A stretch of 48,768 nucleotides of DNA from Rhabdochromatium marinum (lineage in GTDB: Bacteria > Pseudomonadota > Gammaproteobacteria > Chromatiales > Chromatiaceae), in assembly GCF_016583795.1 (NCBI RefSeq), contig NZ_NRRS01000027.1, positions 1-48,768 on the forward strand, in the 5' to 3' direction. The notes under the pieces were generated by a model. It was given only the letters and a program-made list of their open reading frames with translations. It had not been told where the DNA came from and ran no database searches. Shown piece after piece: positions 41,241-48,768 of this stretch (the stretch's first letter is position 1; the number at the start of each line of letters is the position of its first letter). The translations under genes were made by a program, and so were the position numbers.

Positions 41241-42196
41241 GCCTGCACCTCGGCCGCCGCCGCTTCAAGTTGCGTCAGCAAGGCTGCCAAGTCCGGTGCC
41301 ACGGGGATCTCCCAGGCCAGCGGCTGGCCACTGACCGGGTGATCGAGTGCCAGACCAGTCGCATGCAAGGCTTGACGCGGAAAGCGGCGCAGGGCTTCCG
41401 CCGCCAGCGCCTCCTTCGGCAAGGGTTGGCGCGCGTGCCCATAGACGGGATCGCCGATGAGCGGATGGTGGAGATGCGTCATGTGAACCCGAATCTGATG
41501 CGTGCGACCGGTTTCCAGGCGAACGCCAAGTAGTGTACAAAAGCCAAACCGCCGCAGCACCCGGTAGTGACTGACCGCCGCGCGGCCTGCCGGAGTCACG
41601 GCCATCTTGGTGCGCACCTGGGGATGTCGGCCGATCGGCTGATCGACAGTGCCGCCGCTGATGAGATCGCCGCGTACCAGAGCGCGATACTCACGATGCA
41701 CGCGGCGCGATTGCAACTGGGCGACCAGTGAATGATGCGCGGGTAGGGTTTTGGCCACCACCATGAGTCCGCTGGTGTCTTTGTCAAGCCGATGCACAAT
41801 CCCACCGCGCGGCACAGCGGCCAAGGCCGGGCGCCAGTGCAGCAGGGCGTTCAGCAGGGTGCCATCGGCATTGCCAGCGCCGGGATGCACCACCAATCCG
41901 GCGGGTTTATCGAGCACCAGTAGCTGCTCATCCTCAAAAATAATCGGGAAGTCAATCGGCTGCGCAGCGGCTGTGTTGTGCCCCGTGTCTGCGGGGTCAA
42001 GTTGCAGGCGCACCTGCTCGCCACCCCGCACCTTGTCACGCCGGCGCCGACACTCACCATCGACCTGCAAGGCGCCGGTGTCCAGCCAATGTTGCAGCCG
42101 CCCGCGCGAGAAGTCGGGCAAAAGCTCGGCGAGCACCTGATCAAGGCGCCGGCCGGCGGCACTGCTTGGAAGCTCAAGTTCAATGGGTGCGGTCAT
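41237..42196 (-). CDS. rluD: 23S rRNA pseudouridine synthase RluD
   Basis: RluD modifies U1911, U1915 and U1917 of 23S rRNA helix 69. It has 319 residues. An N-terminal S4 domain (GRRLDQVLAELLPDFSRGRLQHWL) is followed by the catalytic domain with PAGLVVHPGAG, the active-site Asp in HRLDKDTSGLMVVAKT, and RLETGRTHQIRVHM. It is divergent from bamD. The classic partner order rluD-pgeF with divergent bamD is preserved here. Confidence 0.96.
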   Translation of the reverse strand: MTAPIELELPSSAAGRRLDQVLAELLPDFSRGRLQHWLDTGALQVDGECRRRRDKVRGGEQVRLQLDPADTGHNTAAAQPIDFPIIFEDEQLLVLDKPAGLVVHPGAGNADGTLLNALLHWRPALAAVPRGGIVHRLDKDTSGLMVVAKTLPAHHSLVAQLQSRRVHREYRALVRGDLISGGTVDQPIGRHPQVRTKMAVTPAGRAAVSHYRVLRRFGFCTLLGVRLETGRTHQIRVHMTHLHHPLIGDPVYGHARQPLPKEALAAEALRRFPRQALHATGLALDHPVSGQPLAWEIPVAPDLAALLTQLEAAAAEVQA

Positions 42197-42233
42197 GGGG
42201 CGTGGTGGCGGATGTCTGGGGGCGGGTATTTCT

Positions 42234-42242
42234 TGCTATACT
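42234..42242 (+). promoter_or_regulatory. Extended -10 promoter candidate for bamD
   Basis: TGCTATACT at 42234-42242 is an extended -10 element (TG-N-TATACT), which can work without a good -35 box. None is visible 17 bases upstream. It lies 60 bases before the bamD ATG, in the divergent gap to rluD. Confidence 0.5.
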
Positions 42243-42301
42243 GCGCAACGATTTTAACCATGACTCCTTGCATTCAAGGTCACATCGAAATGGGACAGGC
42301 C

Positions 42302-43135
42302 ATGCGGGCAAAGCTTTTTGCGCTGATCCTGGTGATGGGCTTGCTGCCCATGCTGGTGGTGGGCTGCGGCATCCTGAACAAGGAATTTGATCAAACCACC
42401 AATTGGAGCGCCTCAAAACTCTACAACGAGGCCTCGCAGCAACTCGATGCGGCCAACTACTCACGCGCCATTGAGTACTACGAAAAGCTCGATGCACGCT
42501 ATCCTTTCGGCCGTTATGCCATGCAGGGACAGCTTGACGTTGCCTATGCCTACTACAAGGACCAACAGCCCGAGGCCGCCATCGCGGCAGCGGATCGCTT
42601 CATCAAGCTCTATCCACAAAATCCCTTCGTTGATTACGCCTACTACCTGAAAGGCATCGTCAACTATAACCGCAGCGTGGGTTTTATCGATCGCTTCATC
42701 CCCACCGATGCCTCACAACGTGATCCGGGATCGGCACTCGATGCCTTTCAGGATTTCTCCCAGCTGGTGCGGCTGTATCCCAACAGCAAGTACGCCGCTG
42801 ACGCCCGCCAGCGCATGCTGTATCTGCGCAACAATCTGGCCAAGAACGAAGTCAATGTCGCGCGCTATTACATGAAGCGCGGCGCCTATGTTGCGGCGGC
42901 CAATCGCGCCCAGTACGTCATTGAACGCTATCAGCGCACCTCGGCCGTCGAGAGCGCGCTGGAGGTGCTGGTCGAGGCCTATCGCCGCCTGGATGAAGAT
43001 CAACTTGCCGCCGATGCCCAGCGCGTGCTGACCATGAACCGCGAAGCCAGCCGCTTCATCAGTGACGTGGTGCCACCGGATGAAGTCAGCCTCGGGCGCA
43101 AGCTGTGGGATTATATGGGCCTCGACAAGAACTGA
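42302..43135 (+). CDS. bamD: Outer-membrane protein assembly factor BamD (lipoprotein)
   Basis: BamD (277 residues) is the essential lipoprotein of the Bam complex and links BamA and BamCE. The signal peptide ends in LVVGC with Cys22 as the lipidation site. The body is a series of TPR motifs, for example SASKLYNEASQQLDAANYSRAIEYYEKL and the conserved RYPFGRYAMQGQLDVAYAYY. In-frame ATGs at 42260 and 42290 are also possible. I prefer 42302 for the compact signal peptide and the GGGACA just upstream. It converges on glnB with 4 bases between stops. Confidence 0.95.
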   Translation: MRAKLFALILVMGLLPMLVVGCGILNKEFDQTTNWSASKLYNEASQQLDAANYSRAIEYYEKLDARYPFGRYAMQGQLDVAYAYYKDQQPEAAIAAADRFIKLYPQNPFVDYAYYLKGIVNYNRSVGFIDRFIPTDASQRDPGSALDAFQDFSQLVRLYPNSKYAADARQRMLYLRNNLAKNEVNVARYYMKRGAYVAAANRAQYVIERYQRTSAVESALEVLVEAYRRLDEDQLAADAQRVLTMNREASRFISDVVPPDEVSLGRKLWDYMGLDKN

Positions 43136-43139
43136 GGCA

Positions 43140-43571
<432 letters not shown>

Positions 43572-43583
43572 CTATGGTGAAGA

Positions 43584-44453
43584 TCAACCCAGGGCTCTCA
43601 ACATACCCTCGCCCAACTCAGCCGGGGAATGGAAGGTCAGGACGCCGGCTTGCTCAAGTGCCTGATATTTCGCCTCTGCGGTGCCACTGCCGCCCTGCAC
43701 GATGGCCCCGGCATGGCCCATGCGCTTGCCAGGCGGAGCGGTCAGACCGGCAATGTAGGCGCCGACCGGTTTGGACATGGAGGTGCGGATAAATTCGGCC
43801 GCGACTTCTTCAGCATCGCCGCCGATCTCCCCAACCATCAGCACCGCTTCGGTCTGGGGATCGGCCTCGAACAACCGCAGGCAATCAATAAAATCCATGC
43901 CATGGATGGGATCACCGCCGATGCCGACACAGGTACTCTGCCCCAGACCGACCCGGCTGGTTTGAAACACTGCCTCATAGGTCAGGGTACCGGAGCGCGA
44001 CACAATGCCAATGCAACCGGATTGGTGAATGGCGCCGGGCATGATGCCGATCTTGCACGCCTCCGGCGTGATGACCCCGGGGCAGTTGGGGCCGATCAGT
44101 CGGGCTTGGGTGGGCGCCAGCGCCGCCTTCACTGCCAGCATGTCAAGCACCGGGATGCCCTCGGTAATGCAGACAATGAGTTCAATGCCGGCCTCGGCCG
44201 CTTCCAGGATGGCATCCGGCGCGAAGGCGGCCGGAACATAAATCATGGTGGCATTGGCACTGGTTGCGGCGACCGCATCGGCGACGGTATTGAATACCGG
44301 CAGCCCCAGATGCTGTTGCCCGCCCTTGCCCGGCGTGACACCACCGACCAGTTGCGTGCCATAAGCCAGGGCCTGCTCGCTGTGAAAACTGCCCTGCTTG
44401 CCGGTAAATCCCTGACAAATCAGTCGGGTTTCGGCATCAATCAGAATGCTCAT
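43584..44453 (-). CDS. sucD: Succinyl-CoA synthetase subunit alpha
   Basis: The alpha subunit of the TCA-cycle succinate--CoA ligase has 289 residues. It binds CoA in the N-terminal Rossmann domain ([17 protein letters not shown]) and carries the phosphorylated His in [17 protein letters not shown] (about 247). Other landmarks are [10 protein letters not shown] and [12 protein letters not shown]. The start ATG at 44451-44453 gives the family N-terminus [19 protein letters not shown]. The frame is open 20 codons further, but those do not fit. It follows sucC by 31 bases. Confidence 0.97.
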   Translation of the reverse strand: MSILIDAETRLICQGFTGKQGSFHSEQALAYGTQLVGGVTPGKGGQQHLGLPVFNTVADAVAATSANATMIYVPAAFAPDAILEAAEAGIELIVCITEGIPVLDMLAVKAALAPTQARLIGPNCPGVITPEACKIGIMPGAIHQSGCIGIVSRSGTLTYEAVFQTSRVGLGQSTCVGIGGDPIHGMDFIDCLRLFEADPQTEAVLMVGEIGGDAEEVAAEFIRTSMSKPVGAYIAGLTAPPGKRMGHAGAIVQGGSGTAEAKYQALEQAGVLTFHSPAELGEGMLRALG

Positions 44454-44484
44454 AATGGGGATGTCCCGCTCGCTTGCAGTTGCG

Positions 44485-45654
44485 CTAGGTCGGCCGGCGC
44501 GCGGCGGCGACAACTCGATCCGCTGCCTCGGCCAGATCGCTGGCGGTTTCCAACGCTAGGCCGCTCTGGGTCAATAGCGCCAAGCCCTGTTCGGCATTGG
44601 TGCCAGCCAGGCGCACCACCAGCGGCACCCGGGGGGCGGTGCGCGCGGCGGCCTTGATCAGGCCCTCGGCAATCAGGTCACAGCGCACGATGCCGCCAAA
44701 GATATTGACCAGAATTGCCCGCACCTTGGTATCGGAGAGAATCAGCTGAAAGGCCTCGGCCACCCGTTCGGCGGTGGTATTGCCGCCAACATCGAGAAAA
44801 TTGGCCGGCGTGCCGCCATGGCGTTTGACCAGATCCATGGTGGCCATCGCCAGGCCCGCGCCATTGACCATACAGCCAATGTCGCCGTCGAGGCTGACGT
44901 AACTCAATCCCTGCTGATCGGCCCGCGCTTCGCGCTCGTCTTCCTGGTTGCGATCCCGCAAGGCTTGCAGGTCGGGGTGGCGATAAAGCGCCGCAGCATC
45001 CAGCACCACCTTGGCGTCGAGCGCAATGAGCTGTTCCTGGGCGTCCAGCGCCAGTGGATTGATTTCAAGCAAGCTGGCATCCTTATCGACAAACAGCCGA
45101 TACAGCGCTTGAGTAATCTGGTGCAGTGGCTTCAGCGCTGTCGCCGGCAGCCCCAGGCGATAGCCCAGGTGGCGGCTTTGCCAGGCGCGCAGCCCGGTGG
45201 CCGGATGCACCCAAACCCGCTCGAACGCGGCCGGCTCAGCGTTGGCAGCAGCTTCAACATCACCACCACCGGCACGCGAGGCCAGCAGCATGATGCGCTC
45301 AGCACCGCGATCCACCAGCATGGCCAGGTAAAATTCCTGCACCGCTTGGGTTGGCGCCTCAATCAGCACCCGCTCCACCGGCAGGGCACGTCCACCGCTC
45401 TGGGCCGTGACCAAACGGCGGCCCAACAGCTGACCGGCAGCATCGCGCACCTCATCCAGGGTGGTGCAGTGCAGCACACCACCGGCTTTGCCGCGACCGC
45501 CAGCATGCACCTGCGCCTTCACCATCCACTGATCTGTCCCCATGGCCCCGGCGGCAGCTACTGCGGAATCAACGCTGTCGGCCACACGATTTTCGGGCAC
45601 TGCAATGGCGTAGTCCCGAAATAACGCTTTGGCCTGATATTCGTGCAGGTTCAT
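44485..45654 (-). CDS. sucC: Succinyl-CoA synthetase subunit beta
   Basis: The beta subunit has 389 residues (E. coli 388), with an ATP-grasp domain for nucleotide and the succinate site. Visible are [32 protein letters not shown], the metal site [22 protein letters not shown] and the C-terminal [17 protein letters not shown]. It is the first gene of sucCD, divergent from the PilS-like kinase gene. Isolated sucCD away from sucAB is common outside the enterics. Confidence 0.97.
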   Translation of the reverse strand: MNLHEYQAKALFRDYAIAVPENRVADSVDSAVAAAGAMGTDQWMVKAQVHAGGRGKAGGVLHCTTLDEVRDAAGQLLGRRLVTAQSGGRALPVERVLIEAPTQAVQEFYLAMLVDRGAERIMLLASRAGGGDVEAAANAEPAAFERVWVHPATGLRAWQSRHLGYRLGLPATALKPLHQITQALYRLFVDKDASLLEINPLALDAQEQLIALDAKVVLDAAALYRHPDLQALRDRNQEDEREARADQQGLSYVSLDGDIGCMVNGAGLAMATMDLVKRHGGTPANFLDVGGNTTAERVAEAFQLILSDTKVRAILVNIFGGIVRCDLIAEGLIKAAARTAPRVPLVVRLAGTNAEQGLALLTQSGLALETASDLAEAADRVVAAARRPT

Positions 45655-45784
45655 GGTGTTTCGTCAGTCTTTAATGCGTCCGCGCTCAGCCGTTGTGCGG
45701 TATATAGGCGCATATATTCGCCAGTTTGGCCGGCAGAGCGCAACTATAAGGGCCGTCGGCATCGGTTAAGCGCATGAAATAACA

Positions 45785-47353
45785 ATGAAAAAATTGAACA
45801 ACTCACGCACGGCGGTCGGCTGGCTGATGGTCTATCGACTCAGCCTGACCCTGGCGCTGGTGCTAATTTACTTCTATCCGCAAACGCCCACCTGGCTCAG
45901 TGCCGGTGGCGACCTGAGCATGGCACGGCTGCTGCTTAAGTTGCAAACCCTGTCGGTGCTGTTAAGCGGCGTGCTGATGCTGCTGGACCGGCTGGCACCA
46001 GCACGGCAGATTGAGCTGGCCATCTTTCTGGATATCGTTTTTTACACCAGTCTGATGCATATCAGCGGCGGCATCAGCACCGGACTCGGGTTGATTCTGG
46101 CGATTGTGGTCGCCGCTGGCGCCATCACGCTTGAGGGTCGGCTATCGCTGCTGTTTGCCGCCCTTGCGACTCTGGCGGTGATTTTTCAACAATTCTATAC
46201 TGAACTCTACAGCAACACGGTGAGCGGCACTTATACTCAGGCCGGCTTACTAGGAGTCACCTATTTCGCCGTGGCGCTGCTGGCCCACGTTCTGGCGCGG
46301 CGGCTGCACGAAACCGAGCATCTGGCCGCGCGGCGTCAGGTCGATATTGCCGACCTGTCGAAGCTGAACGAATTCATCATTCAGAGCATGTCAATCGGGG
46401 TGTTGGCGGTGAACGGCGAGCGGCGGCTGCTGGCGCTCAACCAGGCCGCGCAACGCCTGCTTGGCCTCGGCACGACGCGCACCGGCGAGCGTCTGGCCCG
46501 CCTGGCGCCGCAGTTGAACCTCTGGCTCACCCACGCGCTTGGTCAGACGGCGTCAGGCGATGAGGTGCTGTCGCTTGGCGAGCATGAGGTGCGGCCGCGT
46601 TTGCAGCGTCTGGATGATTTCCGCCTTGGAGGCGCACTGATCTTTCTGCAGGACAACCGCCAGCTGGTGCGCGAGGCTCAGGAAATGAAGCTCGTCTCCC
46701 TGGGGCGCCTGACCGCCAATATCGCGCACAATATTCGCAATCCACTGTCCTCCATCACCCACGCCGGACAGCTGCTTGCCGAATCCGAGCACACGGGTCC
46801 CGAGGAGCGGCATTTACTGAATATCGTGCGGCGCAATGCGCTGCGCATCGAAGAGACTGTCACCAGCATTCTGGAGCTGTCGCGCCGCCATCAGCCGCAG
46901 CCACAGCGGCTTGATCTGGGCGCCTGGCTGCGCGAATTTTGCGATGAATACGCCGCCGGTCATCGCCTGGATCCACAGGCGCTCAAGCTGGAACTACCGC
47001 CAGAACAGCTGCATGTCTGCGTCGATCCACGTCATTTCGGGCAGGTGATGCGCAACCTGTGCGAGAATGCCTTTCTCCATGGACACGGCGGTCTGGCGCC
47101 CCCGGAGGTCAGGATCCTGGTTACACATGCGCCCCAGAAGGACAGCATCTCTGTGACCGTCTCCGATCAGGGCCCCGGCGTTGCATCAGAGCACGTTTCG
47201 CAACTGTTCGATCCCTTTTTTACCACGTCCAGCGCAGGCACCGGACTGGGTCTCTATGCCGCGCGTGAGCTGTGTTCCGCCAATGGTATGCGTTTGAAAT
47301 ATAATGAACGTCAATCACCGGGCGCGCATTTTCAGATCATTATGACCACCTGA
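45785..47353 (+). CDS. PilS-like sensor histidine kinase
   Basis: The protein has 522 residues. Six hydrophobic segments lie in residues 10-180, as in PilS. A PAS-like domain (about 195-300) follows, then HisKA and HATPase. The H-box is IAHNIRNPLSSITHAGQLL with His315; the following residue is Asn316 instead of the usual Glu. The ATPase boxes are intact: N-box NLCENAFLHG, G1 VSDQGPGV, F-box FDPFFTTSSAGTGLGL. In type IV pilus systems pilR follows pilS; here a ferritin-like gene lies on the other strand instead. The ATG at 45785 has only a weak upstream site. Confidence 0.88.
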   Translation: MKKLNNSRTAVGWLMVYRLSLTLALVLIYFYPQTPTWLSAGGDLSMARLLLKLQTLSVLLSGVLMLLDRLAPARQIELAIFLDIVFYTSLMHISGGISTGLGLILAIVVAAGAITLEGRLSLLFAALATLAVIFQQFYTELYSNTVSGTYTQAGLLGVTYFAVALLAHVLARRLHETEHLAARRQVDIADLSKLNEFIIQSMSIGVLAVNGERRLLALNQAAQRLLGLGTTRTGERLARLAPQLNLWLTHALGQTASGDEVLSLGEHEVRPRLQRLDDFRLGGALIFLQDNRQLVREAQEMKLVSLGRLTANIAHNIRNPLSSITHAGQLLAESEHTGPEERHLLNIVRRNALRIEETVTSILELSRRHQPQPQRLDLGAWLREFCDEYAAGHRLDPQALKLELPPEQLHVCVDPRHFGQVMRNLCENAFLHGHGGLAPPEVRILVTHAPQKDSISVTVSDQGPGVASEHVSQLFDPFFTTSSAGTGLGLYAARELCSANGMRLKYNERQSPGAHFQIIMTT

Positions 47354-47394
47354 GAGTCGGTCCTTCTGCCCATGGCGGTGAAGTCATCCGGTGC

Positions 47395-47928
47395 CTATTC
47401 CGGCATGTTGGGCGGATCAAAATCCTCGGCGGGTTCCTCATCAGCGGGCTGCCGATTCAGCCACTCTTGCAGCAAATGCACATGTTCGGCCTCTTCGGCC
47501 GCCATCTCCGCCGCCAGCTCACGTACCCGCGCATTGGGGGAATGCTCGACAACACTCTGATAAAAAGCCTGGGCCTGCTGCTCATTAAACAGCGCCAAGC
47601 GCAACGCCTGAGTGGCGGTCATCAGATAACTGACATCCTCATCCAGGCAGTGACTTTCCGGCCTATCCGGGCAATTCCACTTAAACTCCCACGGCGGAAT
47701 CTTGGGCAGCGTCAGTCCCTGGGTCTGAGCCTGAGCCTCAATGGCGGCCATGTGGGCGCTGCTGAGTCGGGCCATTTCCAGAAACAGCCCGGCTACTTCC
47801 TGGTTATGGTGTACTTCCATGCTGTCGGCCAGTTGCTGGAAGCGCCCGACGGATTCCTGTTCCAGCTCCAGGGCGTGAGCACAGAGTTCTTCCAGCGATT
47901 CGATGGGGCGCTCTGATGTGTTATTCAT
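47395..47928 (-). CDS. Ferritin-like / rubrerythrin-type diiron protein
   Basis: The protein has 177 residues predicted as a four-helix bundle. Candidate iron ligands are seen in helix 1 (ALELEQESVGRF), helix 2 (FLEMARLSSAH, an E-x6-H spacing), helix 3 (LFNEQQAQAFY) and helix 4 (AAEEAEHVHLL, an E-x-x-H). Two Cys in WNCPDRPESHC lie between the pairs. No rubredoxin domain is present. The role is probably oxygen or peroxide defence, by inference. The ATG (47926-47928) has a poor Shine-Dalgarno. The frame stays open upstream to an ATG at 48010-48012 inside the IscB element end, so the promoter may come from the element. Confidence 0.8.
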   Translation of the reverse strand: MNNTSERPIESLEELCAHALELEQESVGRFQQLADSMEVHHNQEVAGLFLEMARLSSAHMAAIEAQAQTQGLTLPKIPPWEFKWNCPDRPESHCLDEDVSYLMTATQALRLALFNEQQAQAFYQSVVEHSPNARVRELAAEMAAEEAEHVHLLQEWLNRQPADEEPAEDFDPPNMPE

Positions 47929-47941
47929 CCATCTTGCGCGA

Positions 47942-47968
47942 GAAACCCCGCCCTTCAGAGCGGGGAGG
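47942..47968 (-). terminator. Hairpin at the right end of the IscB element (possible transposon end and terminator)
   Basis: On the minus strand CCCCGC and GCGGGG pair around TCTGAAGG and are followed by GTTTCTCGCGC. C-rich hairpins of this form (CCCCGC...GCGGGGTTTC) occur at the ends of IS200/IS605-type elements carrying tnpB or iscB. It begins about 25 bases after the iscB stop. Confidence 0.55.
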
Positions 47969-47992
47969 GATAGCGCACCACGCGCAGCGCGG

Positions 47993-48768
47993 TTAGGCGA
48001 CCCGTCTCGCATCCTCCGTTTGGGTTAGGGTGAATGAATAGCCATAGCCGTCCGCACGTTGTACGACACGGCAGTGGCGGTAAGAGATGCCTTGAACCAC
48101 ACCCTGCGCAGTCTGGAGGTTAAAGCTCCCTGATGCGCGCACGGCGATGCGCCCGATATGAGCCCCGGCCTTCTTGCCGCTCGGCACCTGGGCAATGACC
48201 CGATCCCCAGTCTGGAATCCATGAATGCGCTTCTGGCGCACCAGATAACCACGCGGGAACCCGAAGCGATCCAGTCGGGTGCGCTGATAACTGCCGCGCC
48301 CGGTGGCCTTGATGGCCAGCGTTGGGCGGCTCCAGCCGTGCAGCGCATCAAGCGGCCCAACACAGGCGGCATCGAGTGCATGGGTTTTGGGAATACCGAG
48401 GCGCCGGCGGTTGTATTTGGTATGGCCACCAGAGCCGGTCATTACCGGCAAGACGGTGGTTTTCAAGCGCTCGAACAAGGCCCAGCGGGTGGCATTGACG
48501 ACGGCGGCATCGCGTAGCGGAGCTTTGGCCTGGGCTTGAATCTTGCGCAGCCGCGCCGGTTGGTTTTTGAGGAAGGTCTCGATGGGCTGGTGGCCTTTGC
48601 GCTGATTGCAGGGGCGGCAGGCGAAGGTGAGATTGCTCACACGGTTGGAACCGCCGAGGGAACGCGGAACGATGTGCTCGATCTCCAGCGGAACATCGGT
48701 CGCGCCGCAATAGGCACAGGTGCGCTGCCATTTCTCCAGCAGGTATTCACGCACCTCATAGCCAGCCA
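47993..48768 (-). CDS. iscB: RNA-guided nuclease IscB, C-terminal part (cut by window edge)
   Basis: About 257 C-terminal residues of an IscB protein, the likely ancestor of Cas9. The frame is open to the right edge, so the N-terminal PLMP (RRXRR) and RuvC-I parts are outside. Visible in order are a linker ending [12 protein letters not shown], and an intact HNH domain with [21 protein letters not shown] and CRPCNQRKG. RuvC-III follows in [11 protein letters not shown], and then a C-terminal beta-rich domain ([18 protein letters not shown]) corresponding to the PI-like target-adjacent-motif domain. In known IscB loci the omega-RNA is encoded upstream of the gene, here beyond the edge. The nuclease motifs present look functional. 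An internal GTG at 48754 is not a real start. Confidence 0.9.
   Translation of the reverse strand, partial: AGYEVREYLLEKWQRTCAYCGATDVPLEIEHIVPRSLGGSNRVSNLTFACRPCNQRKGHQPIETFLKNQPARLRKIQAQAKAPLRDAAVVNATRWALFERLKTTVLPVMTGSGGHTKYNRRRLGIPKTHALDAACVGPLDALHGWSRPTLAIKATGRGSYQRTRLDRFGFPRGYLVRQKRIHGFQTGDRVIAQVPSGKKAGAHIGRIAVRASGSFNLQTAQGVVQGISYRHCRVVQRADGYGYSFTLTQTEDARRVA

Noticed and set aside
43629-44657. A 342-codon plus-strand open frame
   Set aside because: It is antisense to sucD and the end of sucC, both with clear catalytic motifs.

Overview
The window looks like chromosomal DNA of a high-GC gammaproteobacterium. The gene order map / rpsB-tsf-pyrH-frr-uppS-cdsA-dxr-rseP-bamA-skp-lpxD-fabZ-lpxA-lpxB-rnhB is the classic gammaproteobacterial arrangement, and GlnD, ZapD, HslUV and PilS-type proteins fit the same class. 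A Chromatiales-like (purple sulfur bacterium type) relative is my guess, but nothing here fixes the genus. Most of the window is housekeeping DNA at roughly 60-65% G+C. Two patches are visibly more A+T rich: the left end and the restriction-modification genes.

Layout. 1-1775: a transposase tail, a broken small membrane ORF and an MBOAT O-acyltransferase, a probable acquired patch. 1821-5284: glnD and map on the minus strand. 5406-20091: the long plus-strand block for translation (rpsB, tsf, frr), UMP kinase, isoprenoid and lipid precursors (uppS, cdsA, dxr), envelope protease RseP, outer-membrane assembly (bamA, skp), lipid A synthesis (lpxD, fabZ, lpxA, lpxB) and rnhB. 20233-23308: zapD and metG. 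23323-29126: a basic low-complexity protein, a chemoreceptor, a WD40 lipoprotein and an MsbA-like ABC exporter. 29228-35478: a GNAT-nitrilase fusion, then the GDP-L-fucose pair fcl and gmd split by a XhoI/PaeR7I-type restriction-modification operon. 35485-37422: hslV-hslU. 37559-40456: lutABC. 40473-43135: pgeF, rluD and divergent bamD. 43140-45654: glnB, sucD and sucC. 45785-47353: a PilS-like kinase without a visible pilR. 47395-48768: a ferritin-like gene directly downstream of a truncated-by-window iscB.

How the genes work together. GlnD and its target GlnB are both present at separate loci and form the PII nitrogen-sensing cascade. BamA, BamD, Skp and RseP, with the Lpx enzymes, build and monitor the outer membrane. 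Dxr, UppS and CdsA supply isoprenoid carrier and phospholipid precursors. Gmd and Fcl make GDP-L-fucose for surface glycans. SucCD is the TCA-cycle succinyl-CoA synthetase and LutABC is a lactate oxidation complex.

The most notable items are the IscB RNA-guided nuclease at the right edge, whose guide RNA should lie just outside the window; the restriction-modification cassette inside the GDP-fucose locus, with recognition sites in its own genes; helically phased repeats in the glnB leader; perfect palindromes upstream of metG and of the chemoreceptor gene; and a PilS-like kinase with Asn where the acidic residue after the phospho-accepting His is expected. All G+C values and motif scans were done by eye.
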